From NCBI RefSeq assembly GCF_027924405.1, contig NZ_AP026978.1, positions 6,882,001-6,946,000 on the forward strand: a DNA stretch of 64,000 nt. Reading direction: 5' to 3'. How positions within the stretch are numbered: position 1 is the stretch's first letter; every line of letters starts with the position of its first letter. Origin of the DNA: Nocardia sputorum. Its GTDB lineage: Bacteria > Actinomycetota > Actinomycetes > Mycobacteriales > Mycobacteriaceae. Both the position numbers and the translations under genes were made by a program. The notes under the pieces were generated by a model. The model searched no databases, was not told where the DNA came from, and worked only from the letters and a program-made list of their open reading frames with translations. This document shows, piece after piece, positions 44,420 through 53,792 of the stretch.

Positions 44420-45417
44420 CCCTGGCACCCCTCGATGACTTGGGCGAAGCACAACCAGTTGTCCGGGAACAGCCACGGCAGGCCGACATCGCCGTACGGA
44501 CCGCTGCCGCCCCAGGAGTTCGCCAGGTAGCGCAGGGTCGGCGGCATGATCGACAGCATCCGATCCAGGTTGTCCTTGTTCTTCTGCAGGCCTTCGGCCA
44601 TGGTGTTCAGCTGCTGGATGGTCGGGCCGAGCTGATCGTTGTTCTCCGCGCCGATCGCCTCCAGCTGCTTGGTCAGCGTCGCGACGTTGTCCAGCAGCTG
44701 GCGCAGCAGCGCCTGGCGCTCCATCACCCGGTTGGCGATGGCCTCACCCTGGGTGATCACCAGCAGGATGCTGTTGCGGTTGTCGCCGAGGATCCGGGTG
44801 ACCCGGTCCAAGTCCTTCAGCAGCGTGTCGACCTCGGCCTTGCGGCTGTCGATCACCTTGGCCAGCGCGCCGACGCTGTCCAGCGCCTGGGCGGTGAGCT
44901 GGGGCGAGCCGTTCATCTGCTCGTTGATCAAGTTCAGCGACTCGGCCAGCTTCTTGGTGTCGAGCGCTTCGAACTTCGGGGTGCCGACCTGCACCACGTC
45001 GGCCAGGTTGTACGGAACCGTGGTGTTGGACACCGGGATCCGCTTGCCCTTCAGGCCAGAGCCGTCACCCGGCTCGAGGTCGACGTACCTGGCGCCGAGC
45101 AGCGTGGCCATCTTGATCGAGGCGCGCGCGTCCGGGCCGAGCTTCACGTCGTTGCTGACGCTCAGCGTGAGCAGCACGTGGCTGCCCTCGAGCTCGGCGT
45201 CGACCACCCGCCCGGAGGACACCCCGGCGACGTTCACCTTGTCGCCGACCCTGATGCCCGCGGCCTGCACGAACTCGGCCTTGATCGACTGCTCGCCGAC
45301 GCCGATGAGCTTGTAGACGCTGGACACCAGCAGCAGCACCACGATGAGTACGCCGCCGATGATGCCCAACCAGAAGTACCGGTTGCTCTCGAACCTGGAC
45401 CTGAGTTTCGTCATCAT
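44416..45417 (-). CDS. mceC: Mce family protein, MceC position
   Basis: A 333-residue Mce protein. Two adjacent ATGs (45417 and 45414) overlap the TGA of mceB. One membrane helix (YFWLGIIGGVLIVVLLLVSSVYKLI) precedes the MCE domain (IKAEFVQAAGIRVGDKVNVAG), followed by the helical needle. There is no long C-terminal extension; it ends PDNWLCFAQVIEGCQG. Confidence 0.92.
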   Translation of the reverse strand: MMTKLRSRFESNRYFWLGIIGGVLIVVLLLVSSVYKLIGVGEQSIKAEFVQAAGIRVGDKVNVAGVSSGRVVDAELEGSHVLLTLSVSNDVKLGPDARASIKMATLLGARYVDLEPGDGSGLKGKRIPVSNTTVPYNLADVVQVGTPKFEALDTKKLAESLNLINEQMNGSPQLTAQALDSVGALAKVIDSRKAEVDTLLKDLDRVTRILGDNRNSILLVITQGEAIANRVMERQALLRQLLDNVATLTKQLEAIGAENNDQLGPTIQQLNTMAEGLQKNKDNLDRMLSIMPPTLRYLANSWGGSGPYGDVGLPWLFPDNWLCFAQVIEGCQG

Positions 45418-46457
45418 GGGCGGCACACCGCCGAGTGCGAGGTGCCGCCGATCTGGGAGAACAGACCGCGCGGGAACAGGACGCCGTAGAGCGAGACGTC
45501 CAGCCCGCACAGGTAGGCGTTGGCGTAACCGCCTTCCGAGGTGTGCCTGCCGGCCGCGGACAGGACGTTCGGCAGGTCGATCGCCGCTTGGTCGAGCTTG
45601 GCGCCGTTGTCCAGCAGCAGCGTCAGCGCGGCGCTGGTGGAGTTCTGCGCGTTGCGCAGGCTCGGCTGGATCCGGTCCATCATGCCGACCAGCGACGTGG
45701 TCGCGCTCGCGATCTGTTCGGTCGAACCGAGCAGCGACTGCCCTTGTTCGTACAGCCCGCCGATCAAGGCCCGGGTCTGGGTCACCAGGGTCTCCAATTC
45801 ATCACCTCGTTTCGCCAACCCCGACATCACGCCCGACAGGTTGGTGATCACATCGGACAGGATCGCGTCCCTGCGCTGGAAGTCGGTGGCCAGCTGGGCG
45901 GCCTGCACGATGAACGCGCTCAACGAGACGCCGTCACCCTGCAAGGCCTGGATGAAGGTCTCCGAGAGCCGGTTGACCTGTTCGGGCTGCAACACCTGGA
46001 ACAGCGGCTGGAATCCGTTGAGCAGACCGGACACGTCGAACGACGGCTCGGTCCGGTCGATCGGGATGGAACCGTTGTTCTTCAGCGGCGCCGGGCTCGA
46101 CGACTTGCCGGGAGCCAGCGCCACGTACCGCTGACCGATCAGGTTCTGGTAGCGGACCAGCGCTTTGGTGTCGTTGTAGATCGTCTGGTCGCGCTGCACG
46201 ACGAAGGTCACCTTGGCGACCGACTTCTTCAGGTTCGCGTCGCGGCCCAGCTCGATCTTCTCGACCTTGCCCACTCGCACGCCCGCCATGCGGACGTCGT
46301 CGCCCTCGTGCAGGCCGAGCACATCGGAGAACGTCGCGGAGTAGGTGTAGGTGTCACCGCTGACGATGCGCGCCAGTGTGTTCCACACCACCACCGTGAC
46401 CAGGATCGACACGATCGCGAAGATGCTGAATCCGATCAGCGGTTTGCGAATGCTCAT
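45414..46457 (-). CDS. mceB: Mce family protein, MceB position
   Basis: A 347-residue Mce protein. The N-terminal helix is PLIGFSIFAIVSILVTVVVWNTL, the MCE domain YSATFSDVLGLHEGDDVRMAG, then the helical region. The end contains the conserved-type cysteine pair (NAYLCGLDVS, SAVCRP). ATG 46457 overlaps mceA's stop and its own stop overlaps mceC. Confidence 0.92.
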   Translation of the reverse strand: MSIRKPLIGFSIFAIVSILVTVVVWNTLARIVSGDTYTYSATFSDVLGLHEGDDVRMAGVRVGKVEKIELGRDANLKKSVAKVTFVVQRDQTIYNDTKALVRYQNLIGQRYVALAPGKSSSPAPLKNNGSIPIDRTEPSFDVSGLLNGFQPLFQVLQPEQVNRLSETFIQALQGDGVSLSAFIVQAAQLATDFQRRDAILSDVITNLSGVMSGLAKRGDELETLVTQTRALIGGLYEQGQSLLGSTEQIASATTSLVGMMDRIQPSLRNAQNSTSAALTLLLDNGAKLDQAAIDLPNVLSAAGRHTSEGGYANAYLCGLDVSLYGVLFPRGLFSQIGGTSHSAVCRP

Positions 46458-47944
46458 CGGCGGGCACCGTTGTCGGACACCTGCATGGTTCCGCCCTTCA
46501 AAATCGAGCTCAGCAGCAGATATTCGGCTGTGGTCGGCTTGCGGCCGAGCAGCGGGGTGATCGCGGACTCACCCCGGTAGGAGATCGGCGCCGCCGACGG
46601 AGCGCCCTCGGGCGCGGCGGCCGGAGCCACGGGCGCCGTGGGCGCGGCCGGCGGGAGCAGACCCGGCGGCAGCATCGGGAACAGGCCCTCGAGCGGGGTG
46701 CCCGCGAACGGAGCGGGTGCACCGCCGGTGGGAGCGGCCGCGGTGGCGCGGTTCGGATCGGGGGTGGTGACGCCGGGGATCAGCGGCAGGCCCGGCATCG
46801 GCACCACCGGCGGAAGCCCGGCGGCCGAGGCGAGGGCGCGCGGCTTCAGCTGTTCCGGCAGCTCGCCGACATCGGCGACGGCGGGAGCGGTGTAGCAGCT
46901 CGGCCCGACCATGTCGCCGTAGCGCGGGCAGTCGGCCACGGTGTAGGGCCGGTACGGGGTGAGCGTGATGCCCGCGTCCCAGACCTGCTGCTTCTGCGGA
47001 CCCCACTTGAACGTGGTGTCCATCCGGCGCATGGTCTCGCTGAGGTTCAGCAGGCTCCTGGTGATCGCGTCCGGGTCCGCGGCGAGAGCGCCGAACATGT
47101 CGTTGGTTCCCGCGGTGACCTCGATGCCCACGTTCGGGTTGCGGGCGAACAGGTCGTTGACCGTGTCGATGGTGCCCGAGGTACCGGTGATCAGCGAGAC
47201 CAGCTGGCTGCGGCGGTCGGCGATGGTGCGCGCGGTCTGCACCGAGCTGCCGAGCACGTCGACCAGCTCGGGCGCGGACTGGTTGAGCGCGTTGAACGAC
47301 GCGGAGAAGTCGCCCAGCAGCACCCCGAGATCGGGAATCGACTCGTCGACGGCCAGCAGCCAGCGGTCCAGCCGCTCGACGGTGGAGCCGGGCATGCGGC
47401 CGCTGCCGTCCAGCGCCTGCGACAAGGTGCCCAGCACCCGGCCGAACTGCACCGGATCGATCTTGTCGAGGATGTTGCGGACCGTGGTGAGCGTGTCCTG
47501 CAGCGCGATGGTGCCCTTGCTGCGGTCTTCCTCGATGACCGAACCCTCGTGCAGGTACTGGTCGGCGGGGCCGTTGAAGACCAGCTCGACGGAGGTGACG
47601 GCGAACAGGTTGCTCGGCACCACGCGTGCGGTCACGTTGGCCGGGATGTCGCCGGCGAACTCCGGCTTCATCTCGATGCGAACCTTCTGCAGCTCGCCCT
47701 TGGCCGCGACGTCGACCGTCTTCACCGCGCCGACGAGCACCCCGCGGAACTTGACGTCGGCCTGCTCGGGCAGACCGTCACCGGTGGTGGTCAAGTTGGC
47801 GGTGACGTTGACCTTCTCCTGGAAGTAGCCCTTGTAGCGCAGCATCAGGAAGCTGAGCACCAGCGCGAACACGACCAGGCCGCACACGCCCGCGATCAGC
47901 AGCTGTCGCATCGTGGGCCCGCGCCCACTGGGATCGATGATCAT
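46454..47944 (-). CDS. mceA: Mce family protein, MceA position
   Basis: A 496-residue Mce protein. Start ATG 47944 (MIIDPSGRGPTMRQLLIAG) lies 7 nt after the yrbEB stop; an upstream in-frame start at 47983 would overlap yrbEB. One helix (LLIAGVCGLVVFALVLSFLML), the MCE domain (VNVTANLTTTGDGLPEQADVKF), the helical needle and a long Pro/Ala/Gly tail (PMLPPGLLPPAAPTAPVAP) that ends in a small helical segment TTAEYLLLSSILKGG. Such tails are usual for MceA in Nocardia and mycobacteria. First mce subunit after the permeases. Confidence 0.92.
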   Translation of the reverse strand: MIIDPSGRGPTMRQLLIAGVCGLVVFALVLSFLMLRYKGYFQEKVNVTANLTTTGDGLPEQADVKFRGVLVGAVKTVDVAAKGELQKVRIEMKPEFAGDIPANVTARVVPSNLFAVTSVELVFNGPADQYLHEGSVIEEDRSKGTIALQDTLTTVRNILDKIDPVQFGRVLGTLSQALDGSGRMPGSTVERLDRWLLAVDESIPDLGVLLGDFSASFNALNQSAPELVDVLGSSVQTARTIADRRSQLVSLITGTSGTIDTVNDLFARNPNVGIEVTAGTNDMFGALAADPDAITRSLLNLSETMRRMDTTFKWGPQKQQVWDAGITLTPYRPYTVADCPRYGDMVGPSCYTAPAVADVGELPEQLKPRALASAAGLPPVVPMPGLPLIPGVTTPDPNRATAAAPTGGAPAPFAGTPLEGLFPMLPPGLLPPAAPTAPVAPAAAPEGAPSAAPISYRGESAITPLLGRKPTTAEYLLLSSILKGGTMQVSDNGARR

Positions 47945-47951
47945 CTGGTGT

Positions 47952-48815
47952 CTACCCCGAGATCCGGATGCCGGGGTTGACACCCCAGATCGCCAATGTC
48001 ATGAACAGGTTCGCGAAAACGACCGCGATGATGCACATCTTGATCGCGCGGCCCGCGGCCACGCCGACGCCCTCGGGGCCACCGGAGGCGAAGAAGCCGT
48101 AGTAGCACTGGATGAACGTGGTGATCGCGACGAACAGGATCGCCTTGATCAGCGAGTAGATGACGTCGGTCGGAATCAGGAACTGATAGAAGTAGTGCTG
48201 GTAGGTGCCGGTGGCGGTGCCGCCGATCAGCTGCACGGTCAGCGAGCAGGAGATGTAGGCCATCGTCAGACCGAGGCAGTAGAGCGGGATGATGGCGATC
48301 ATCGCCGCGAACATCCTCGTGCTGATCAGGTAGGGCAGCGGCCGGATCGCGATGGACTCCAGCGCGTCGATCTCCTCGGAGATGCGCATGGCGCCGAGCT
48401 GCGCGGTGAAGCGGCAGCCCGCCTGCGCGGCGAAGGCCAGCGTAGCGAGCAGCGGGCCGAGTTCGCGAGTGGTCGCGAACGCCGAGATTGCACCGGTGAT
48501 CGGGCTCAGGCCGAGCAGGTTGAGCGAGTTGTAACCCTGGATGCCGACGGTCATGCCGCCGAAGGCGCTCAGGATGACGACGACGCCGATGGTGCCACCG
48601 CCGACGACGAGATTGCCGTTGCCCCAGGTGACGTCCGAGAGCAGGCGCCACACTTCCTTGGGGTAGTGCTTGAGCGCCAGCGGAATCGAGCCGATCGAGC
48701 GCAACAGGAAGAACACCTGGTGGCCGAGCCTGGCGAGCAGATCGACCGGCGCCTGAGCGGATTTCCGGAGCGTCTGGAGAGGCCGCAGCAGCGGCGGTAC
48801 ATAGGTTGAGGACAC
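47952..48815 (-). CDS. yrbEB: Mce transporter permease, YrbEB
   Basis: A 287-residue MlaE/YrbE-family permease with five to six helices. The family core is the conserved amphipathic EExDAL motif in AMRISEEIDALESIAIRPLPYL, which contacts the ATPase. With YrbEA it forms the inner-membrane part of the Mce importer; the ATPase (MceG-like) is not encoded here and must be elsewhere. 4 nt after yrbEA. Confidence 0.95.
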   Translation of the reverse strand: MSSTYVPPLLRPLQTLRKSAQAPVDLLARLGHQVFFLLRSIGSIPLALKHYPKEVWRLLSDVTWGNGNLVVGGGTIGVVVILSAFGGMTVGIQGYNSLNLLGLSPITGAISAFATTRELGPLLATLAFAAQAGCRFTAQLGAMRISEEIDALESIAIRPLPYLISTRMFAAMIAIIPLYCLGLTMAYISCSLTVQLIGGTATGTYQHYFYQFLIPTDVIYSLIKAILFVAITTFIQCYYGFFASGGPEGVGVAAGRAIKMCIIAVVFANLFMTLAIWGVNPGIRISG

Positions 48816-48819
48816 CGGC

Positions 48820-49674
48820 TCAGACCACCTGTGACGGGAATAGTGCGTTGTAAACCTGGGTGATGATGAGGTTCACCCCGAACAGCATGATGGCGGAGCT
48901 CACCACCGCTGAATTCACCGAGTTCGCGACGCCGCCCGGGCCACCCCGGGTGTTCAATCCGGTATCGCAGGCGATGATTGCCGCCAGCAGACCGAATATC
49001 AGCGATTTCGCCAGCGCGACAAGAAGATCGGTGGTCACGGCGAACGACGAGAAGGTGCCGACGTAGGAACCCGGCGTACCGTTCTGCGCGAAGATATTGA
49101 AGATGTAGCCGGTCAAGAAGCCCACGAAGACGACGAAGCCGCACAGCAGCACGCTCACCAGCATGGCGGCGCCGAGCCGCGGGGCGACCAGCCTGCGCAT
49201 CGGGTCGACGCCCATGACCTTCATGGCGTCGATCTCCTCGCGGATCGTGCGCGAGCCGAGGTCGGCGCAGACCGCGGAGCCGACGGCGCCCGCGATCATC
49301 AGCGAGGTGACCAGCGGGGCGCCCTGCTGGATGATGCCCAGGCCGTTGGCCGCGCCGATGAACGAGGTGGCGCCGACCTGGCCGGCGACCGACCCGACCT
49401 GGATGGACACGATGACGCCGATCGGGATGGCGACCAGCAGCGTCGGCGCGGCGGAGACGCTGGCCATGAACGCGCACTGCCGGACGAACTCGCCGAACGG
49501 GAAGCGCCTGCGGAAAATCGAGACGAACAGTTCGGCGACGGCCGCGAAGCCCATCGTGATCTGCCTGCCGAAGGTCTCCAGCGAACGCTTGGGGTGATCC
49601 TGCCAGTAAGACCTCGTCCAATCGACCGCACCACTGACCCGTGACCCTGATGGTGGACTCTCGGTCGACTGCAC
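48820..49674 (-). CDS. yrbEA: Mce transporter permease, YrbEA
   Basis: A 284-residue permease. The ATPase-contact motif is RTIREEIDAMKVMGVDPMRRLV; helices are FVRQCAFMASVSAAPTLLVA, VTSLMIAGAVGSAVCA, AAMLVSVLLCGFVVFVGF and later ones. First gene of the operon yrbEAB-mceABCDEF, whose products import lipids (steroids, fatty acids or mycolate-derived lipids, depending on the operon). The 5' region has a short inverted repeat that could bind a regulator. Confidence 0.95.
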   Translation of the reverse strand: MQSTESPPSGSRVSGAVDWTRSYWQDHPKRSLETFGRQITMGFAAVAELFVSIFRRRFPFGEFVRQCAFMASVSAAPTLLVAIPIGVIVSIQVGSVAGQVGATSFIGAANGLGIIQQGAPLVTSLMIAGAVGSAVCADLGSRTIREEIDAMKVMGVDPMRRLVAPRLGAAMLVSVLLCGFVVFVGFLTGYIFNIFAQNGTPGSYVGTFSSFAVTTDLLVALAKSLIFGLLAAIIACDTGLNTRGGPGGVANSVNSAVVSSAIMLFGVNLIITQVYNALFPSQVV

Positions 49675-50199
49675 TGGCTAATCCTCCTCGACGCCGGTTG
49701 GCTGCCCCGGCGACTCGTTTGCTTGACGCACCTTACTACGGAGTAGTGCAGAACACACCATCCACTTGTGATCGCAGTCATAGATGTCGCTCACCGTTGC
49801 CGGAAAGCAATGCTTAAGCCGCGGAACATTGGGAACGAGCCCAAACGCCGTGCCCTTACCTCTGGCACAAGTTACAGCCCAACTGGGCGAATCCGCGCTC
49901 CGCGGCGACGGAACGGCGAATTACTTCGGATATTTATCATCGAAAATCGGATTTGTTTCCGGAGACCAACATCGCGACTCCTTACTATCACCGTGACACT
50001 AAGGGGCACGACATTTTCACAATTGCGATAGCGGAATGCTATTGAGCCCGTAAGATACATTCCATCTCAGTTGTATGAAATGGGGTTGAAGCGCGGAACA
50101 GTGGGGACAACCCCGTAGTGGTGACGCGCCCGAGGTCGATTACTGACACGATGGGTGCGACAGATTGATATCGTGCGGGCTTCCGACGTCTGGAGGGAC
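49675..50199. other. 525-base divergent regulatory region
   Basis: Between yrbEA and the chymotrypsin-fold gene, which face away from each other. It is notably more AT-rich than the surrounding genes (for example around 49920-50060) and should carry promoters in both directions. Short frames on both strands do not look like proteins. Confidence 0.55.
49735..49747. promoter_or_regulatory. short inverted repeat upstream of the mce operon
   Basis: ACTAC-GGA-GTAGT lies about 60 nt upstream of the yrbEA start, in its likely promoter. It is not the KstR motif. A role as an operator for a local regulator is inference; 5-bp arms can occur by chance. Confidence 0.3.
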
Positions 50200-50874
50200 A
50201 TGTTCAGCAAACTCGCCAAGGTGGCCAACGCCGCCTTCGCCGTCGCCCTGGGCGCGGCGCTGCTCGGCACGGGCGCAGGGGCCGCTAATGCCGACCCGGG
50301 CCCGCCGGTCTTGGGCGGTGGATCCGGCATCATCATCGACAACCAATTCGAGTGCACCGTCACGACTGTCGGTCACGACAACGCGGGACGTCTGGTCGGC
50401 CTGACCGCAGGCCACTGCGGCGACCCGGGCGCACAGGTCTACGCCGAAGCCGATCGGGGCGCCGGCGTGATCGGCCGTTTCGTCTACTCCAACCACGACC
50501 TCGACTACGCCGTCATCCAGTTCGACCCGGGCAAGATCACCCCGGTGAACCGGGTCGGCAACGTCACCATCACCGGTCTCGGCGGACCGGCCAACTTCCC
50601 GCAGATCGTCTGCAAGGAAGGGCGCACCACCGGCAACACCTGCGGTATCGCCTGGGGTGACATCTTCAGGACGAACGTCGAGACCTGGAGCCAGATGTGC
50701 GTGGTGGAAGGCGACTCCGGTGCGCCGGTGGTCGTCGGGACGACGCTGGTCGGCATGGTGAACGCCTACCTGGCCATCGCCTGCTTCGGTCCTGAGGTCG
50801 GTACCAACATGAGCGCGATCGTGGCCGACATCAACGCGCGCGGCGGCGTCGGCGCGGGCTACCTGCCGATCTGA
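50200..50874 (+). CDS. secreted trypsin-like serine protease (S1 family)
   Basis: A 224-residue protein. ATG 50200 follows GGAGGG by 4 nt; the frame is open to 50155. The signal peptide is FAVALGAALLGTGAGAANAD. The S1 triad is His72 in LTAGHCGD, Asp102 in NHDLDYAVIQF and Ser173 in VVEGDSGAPVVVG. Cysteines (QFECTVTTV, IVCKEGRTTGNTC) may form disulfides. Such small actinobacterial S1 proteases (like mycobacterial Rv1815 relatives) act outside the cell on unknown substrates. The gene has its own promoter region and is followed by a strong terminator. Confidence 0.9.
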   Translation: MFSKLAKVANAAFAVALGAALLGTGAGAANADPGPPVLGGGSGIIIDNQFECTVTTVGHDNAGRLVGLTAGHCGDPGAQVYAEADRGAGVIGRFVYSNHDLDYAVIQFDPGKITPVNRVGNVTITGLGGPANFPQIVCKEGRTTGNTCGIAWGDIFRTNVETWSQMCVVEGDSGAPVVVGTTLVGMVNAYLAIACFGPEVGTNMSAIVADINARGGVGAGYLPI

Positions 50875-50892
50875 TCGGACGACATCCGCTAC

Positions 50893-50928
50893 GAGCGGCC
50901 CGAAGGGAGCGATCCGTTCGGGCCGCTC
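50893..50928. terminator. bidirectional terminator
   Basis: GAGCGGCCCGAA-(12 nt)-TTCGGGCCGCTC: a perfect 12-bp stem between convergent genes; its right arm touches the stop codon of the MFS gene. Confidence 0.75.
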
Positions 50929-52381
50929 ATGCTTCGCTCCGGGCCGGCGCGACCGCCGGTCCCGCGACGCCGCACTGCGGCATGCAGTCGACGCTGTCCA
51001 ACTTGGGCGCCCGCCGCATCGGGCGCAACAGCACGGCGGCGAGCACCGCGCCGGTCACCAGCAATCCGGCGCACAACCACATCGCGGTGGCGAAACCGTC
51101 GTCGAACGCCACCGGGTCGCCCAGCGCCCCCGAGATGCCCACGAGCCCGGGCAGCGTCGCCACCGCGAGCAATTGCGCGGTGCGCGCGACGGCGTTGTTC
51201 ACTCCGGAGGCGATGCCCGCCTCGCTCGCGGGCACCGCGCCCAGCACCGCACCGGTGAGCGGCGCGACCAGCGCCGCGAGCCCCAGGCCGAAGACGACGA
51301 CACCCGGCAGGACGTCGGTGAGGTACGCGGTGTCGGGTCCGATGCGCAGCAACAGCACCAGACCCGCCGCCGCCAGCAGCGGTCCGGCGGTCATCGGGAT
51401 GCGCGGCCCGTGCTTCTGCGCCCAGCGTCCGGCGGGCGCCGAGAGCACGAGCATGACGAGGGTGACCGGCACGGTGGCGACGCCGGACATCAGCGGCGAG
51501 TACCCCGCCACCAGTTGCAGTTCGAGCACGAGCAGGAAGAAGACGCCACCGAGGGCGGCATAGACCGCGAGCGTCACGAGATTCGCGGCGGTGAACACCC
51601 GCGAGGCGAACAGCGCGGGCGGCACCAGCGGGTGGTCGCTGCGCAACTCGATCACGACGAACGCCCCGAGCAGCACGACACCGGCCACGACGAGCGAAGG
51701 CATGCTGTCGATCAGCCCGAGGGTCAGCGCACCGAGCGACAGCGCCACCACCAGTGCGCCGGGCACGTCGAGTTGGGCGGCCGCGTCGGGGTCACGGCTC
51801 TCCGGCACATGCCGTAACGCGACCAGCACGACGACGAGGGTCAGCGGGACGTTGAGGAAGAAGATGGACCGCCAGCCCGCGATCTCGATCAGCCAACCGC
51901 CCAGGAACGGCCCGAGCGCGCCCGCCACACCACCGAAACCGGACCACAGGCCGATCGCCGCGCCTTGATCGCGCCGATCGATGGACGAGGAGATCAGGGC
52001 CAGGCTGCCCGGCGTGAGCATCGCACCCGCCACGCCCTGCAGGATCCGGGCGGCGACCAGCATTTCGATGGAGGTCGCGACGCCACACAGCACCGAGGCG
52101 AGCGCGAAGGCCACGGTCCCCCAGACGAAGACCCGGCGCCTACCGAGTTTGTCGCCGAGCGAGCCGCCGAGCAGGATGAACGAGGCGAGGGTCAGCGTGT
52201 AGCCGTTCAGCGTCCACTGTAGTCCGGCCACGTCCGTGTCCAGCGATTCCCCGATCCGCGGCAGCGCGATGTTCACGACCGTCGCGTCGAGCGAGGCAAC
52301 CGACGAACCGAGGATGGTGGCCAGCAGGATCCAGCGTCCGGTGCCGGATCGCAGCCGCGGTAGCTCGGTGGTGCTCACCAA
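50927..52381 (-). CDS. MFS drug transporter, DHA2 (14-helix) type
   Basis: A 484-residue major facilitator protein. Motif blocks include LDATVVNIALPRIGESL in helix 1 and GGSLGDKLGRRRVFVWG (motif A) between helices 2 and 3; helix 5 has ALGPFLGGWLIE (motif C of antiporters). These mark a proton-driven multidrug efflux pump of the QacA/EmrB group. No regulator gene is adjacent. The start is the GTG or ATG at 52381 with no strong ribosome site. Confidence 0.9.
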   Translation of the reverse strand: MVSTTELPRLRSGTGRWILLATILGSSVASLDATVVNIALPRIGESLDTDVAGLQWTLNGYTLTLASFILLGGSLGDKLGRRRVFVWGTVAFALASVLCGVATSIEMLVAARILQGVAGAMLTPGSLALISSSIDRRDQGAAIGLWSGFGGVAGALGPFLGGWLIEIAGWRSIFFLNVPLTLVVVLVALRHVPESRDPDAAAQLDVPGALVVALSLGALTLGLIDSMPSLVVAGVVLLGAFVVIELRSDHPLVPPALFASRVFTAANLVTLAVYAALGGVFFLLVLELQLVAGYSPLMSGVATVPVTLVMLVLSAPAGRWAQKHGPRIPMTAGPLLAAAGLVLLLRIGPDTAYLTDVLPGVVVFGLGLAALVAPLTGAVLGAVPASEAGIASGVNNAVARTAQLLAVATLPGLVGISGALGDPVAFDDGFATAMWLCAGLLVTGAVLAAVLLRPMRRAPKLDSVDCMPQCGVAGPAVAPARSEA

Positions 52382-52418
52382 CCCAACCTAGCGGCCCGCA
52401 GGCGCTGGGAAGTCCGGG

Positions 52419-53042
52419 TCAGAGTTCCTGTACGCAGACCACGAAGCGGCGCTTGTCGTAGACGTATCCGGTGCCGCTGCCGCAGACGCTGACGTCATCG
52501 GCGCCCTGCTGGATCTTGACCACCTTCACGCCCTTCGAGGGCGACGAACCGGTGCAATCGATGCGCTTGGGGTCGTCACCGCCGACGTCCATACAGCCAC
52601 CGACCACCCAGTCGATGTCCAGGCACAGCGCGCCCTGTTCGATGCCGTTGATGGTCTCGGCGTAGTAGTTGTCGGCGTCGCTGCTGCACTGCGAGCTCTT
52701 CGCCGCCTTCGCGATCACCTTGTAATTCGACTCGCGGCTGCCGCACGACGCCTTCTCGATGGTGGCGTTGGTGGTGGTGCCGCCCAGCTTCACGCAATCG
52801 TTGACGTTCGCGTCGAAGTCGGTGCTGCCGCTGGGCTTGCTCGTCGTCGGCTTGCTGGTGCTCGGCGTGGGCTTGCCCGAGGAGGGCTTCGGCGTGCTGG
52901 TCACCGACACCGCGTCGATCGTCCCGTCCACGGCGGGCTGGGCGGTACCGCTGACCGTGGAGCTGCAGCCGACCAGTGACAATCCGGCCGCGACGGCGAA
53001 TCCGGCGAAGGCGAGACGCCCCCAGGCCAGTTGACGAGACAC
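52419..53042 (-). CDS. lipoprotein, LppU-like
   Basis: A 207-residue lipoprotein. The signal is RLAFAGFAVAAGLSLVGCSS, with lipobox LVGC. A Ser/Thr/Lys/Pro linker (TPKPSSGKPTPSTSKPTTSK) is followed by a cysteine-rich domain (NDCVKLGG, KASCGS, SSQCSSDADNYYAE, LCLDIDWVVGGCMD, VSVCGSG) that resembles the LppU family of mycobacteria. The cysteine spacing suggests disulfides. Function is not established. Confidence 0.82.
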   Translation of the reverse strand: MSRQLAWGRLAFAGFAVAAGLSLVGCSSTVSGTAQPAVDGTIDAVSVTSTPKPSSGKPTPSTSKPTTSKPSGSTDFDANVNDCVKLGGTTTNATIEKASCGSRESNYKVIAKAAKSSQCSSDADNYYAETINGIEQGALCLDIDWVVGGCMDVGGDDPKRIDCTGSSPSKGVKVVKIQQGADDVSVCGSGTGYVYDKRRFVVCVQEL

Positions 53043-53230
53043 GTACAGTCCTCCCGAGCTGTAACGCCGGCGAACTCACGCCCCCGTAATCCGAAGTTGC
53101 CATGGCTGCGCTTGAAATACCACGCCATGAATACACCATCGAGCGAGCGCGCGTCGAGCCGGAGACGGAAAACAACCGCTGCCAACGGGTCTGGGTATGG
53201 TGGGTGCCCAGGTGCGAGAGGAGCCCCCCG

Positions 53231-53740
53231 ATGAAGCTGATCAGCGCAATCGTGTGTTCGACCGCGGCGATCGGAGGCTCTCTCGTCGTTCCGGGGGCTG
53301 CTTCGGCCACCGACGTGCACTGCCGATCGGAACACGGTTCCGACGTCACGGTCATCGATGGCGAGACGGCCTGCCGCGCGGCGACCGACGGCAACGGCCT
53401 GGCCAGGGCCAGCGGGATAGATGGAGTCGGCTACGCCAACGCGACCTCGGGCGCGACGGCCATCGGCATCGGCGCGGCCGGAGGCGTCGGCGCGAGCGAG
53501 GGCGCGGGCGGGGTTCCGGTGGCCGTCGGCTTCGGCCCGGACGCCGTCGCCCTGACCTCGACCGTCGACGAGCCGGGAACGCGGACGTTCGCCATCTCCA
53601 TCGCGCTGGAAGGGTCGCGGGCGGGGGTGGAGACCGGCGAACAGGCGGTGGTCTGCCTGGGCGTGGCGGCCTTCGCGTGGAACGCCGACAGCGGCGACGC
53701 GTGCTTGGCCACCCCTTTTGGGCTCTGGCAGACCGACTGA
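53231..53740 (+). CDS. secreted protein, Ala/Gly-rich, DUF6764-like
   Basis: A 169-residue protein with a clean signal peptide (MKLISAIVCSTAAIGGSLVVPGAASATD). ATG 53231 has GAGAGGAG upstream. Mature part: DVHCRSEHGSDVTVIDGETACRA and an Ala/Gly-rich middle (NATSGATAIGIGAAGGVGASE) with two further Cys near the C-terminus. The family appears in Nocardia and relatives as secreted hypothetical proteins; the DUF number is from memory and should be checked. Role unknown. Confidence 0.72.
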   Translation: MKLISAIVCSTAAIGGSLVVPGAASATDVHCRSEHGSDVTVIDGETACRAATDGNGLARASGIDGVGYANATSGATAIGIGAAGGVGASEGAGGVPVAVGFGPDAVALTSTVDEPGTRTFAISIALEGSRAGVETGEQAVVCLGVAAFAWNADSGDACLATPFGLWQTD

Positions 53741-53792
53741 ACGGGTTACCCTGGTTGACCAGCCCGGATAACGGCGGTCAGGAGGTGACCCC

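Noticed and set aside
49784..49996. 70-codon plus-strand frame upstream of the S1 protease
   Set aside because: Lies in the divergent promoter region, without a ribosome site or recognisable signal; AT-rich composition unlike the genes.
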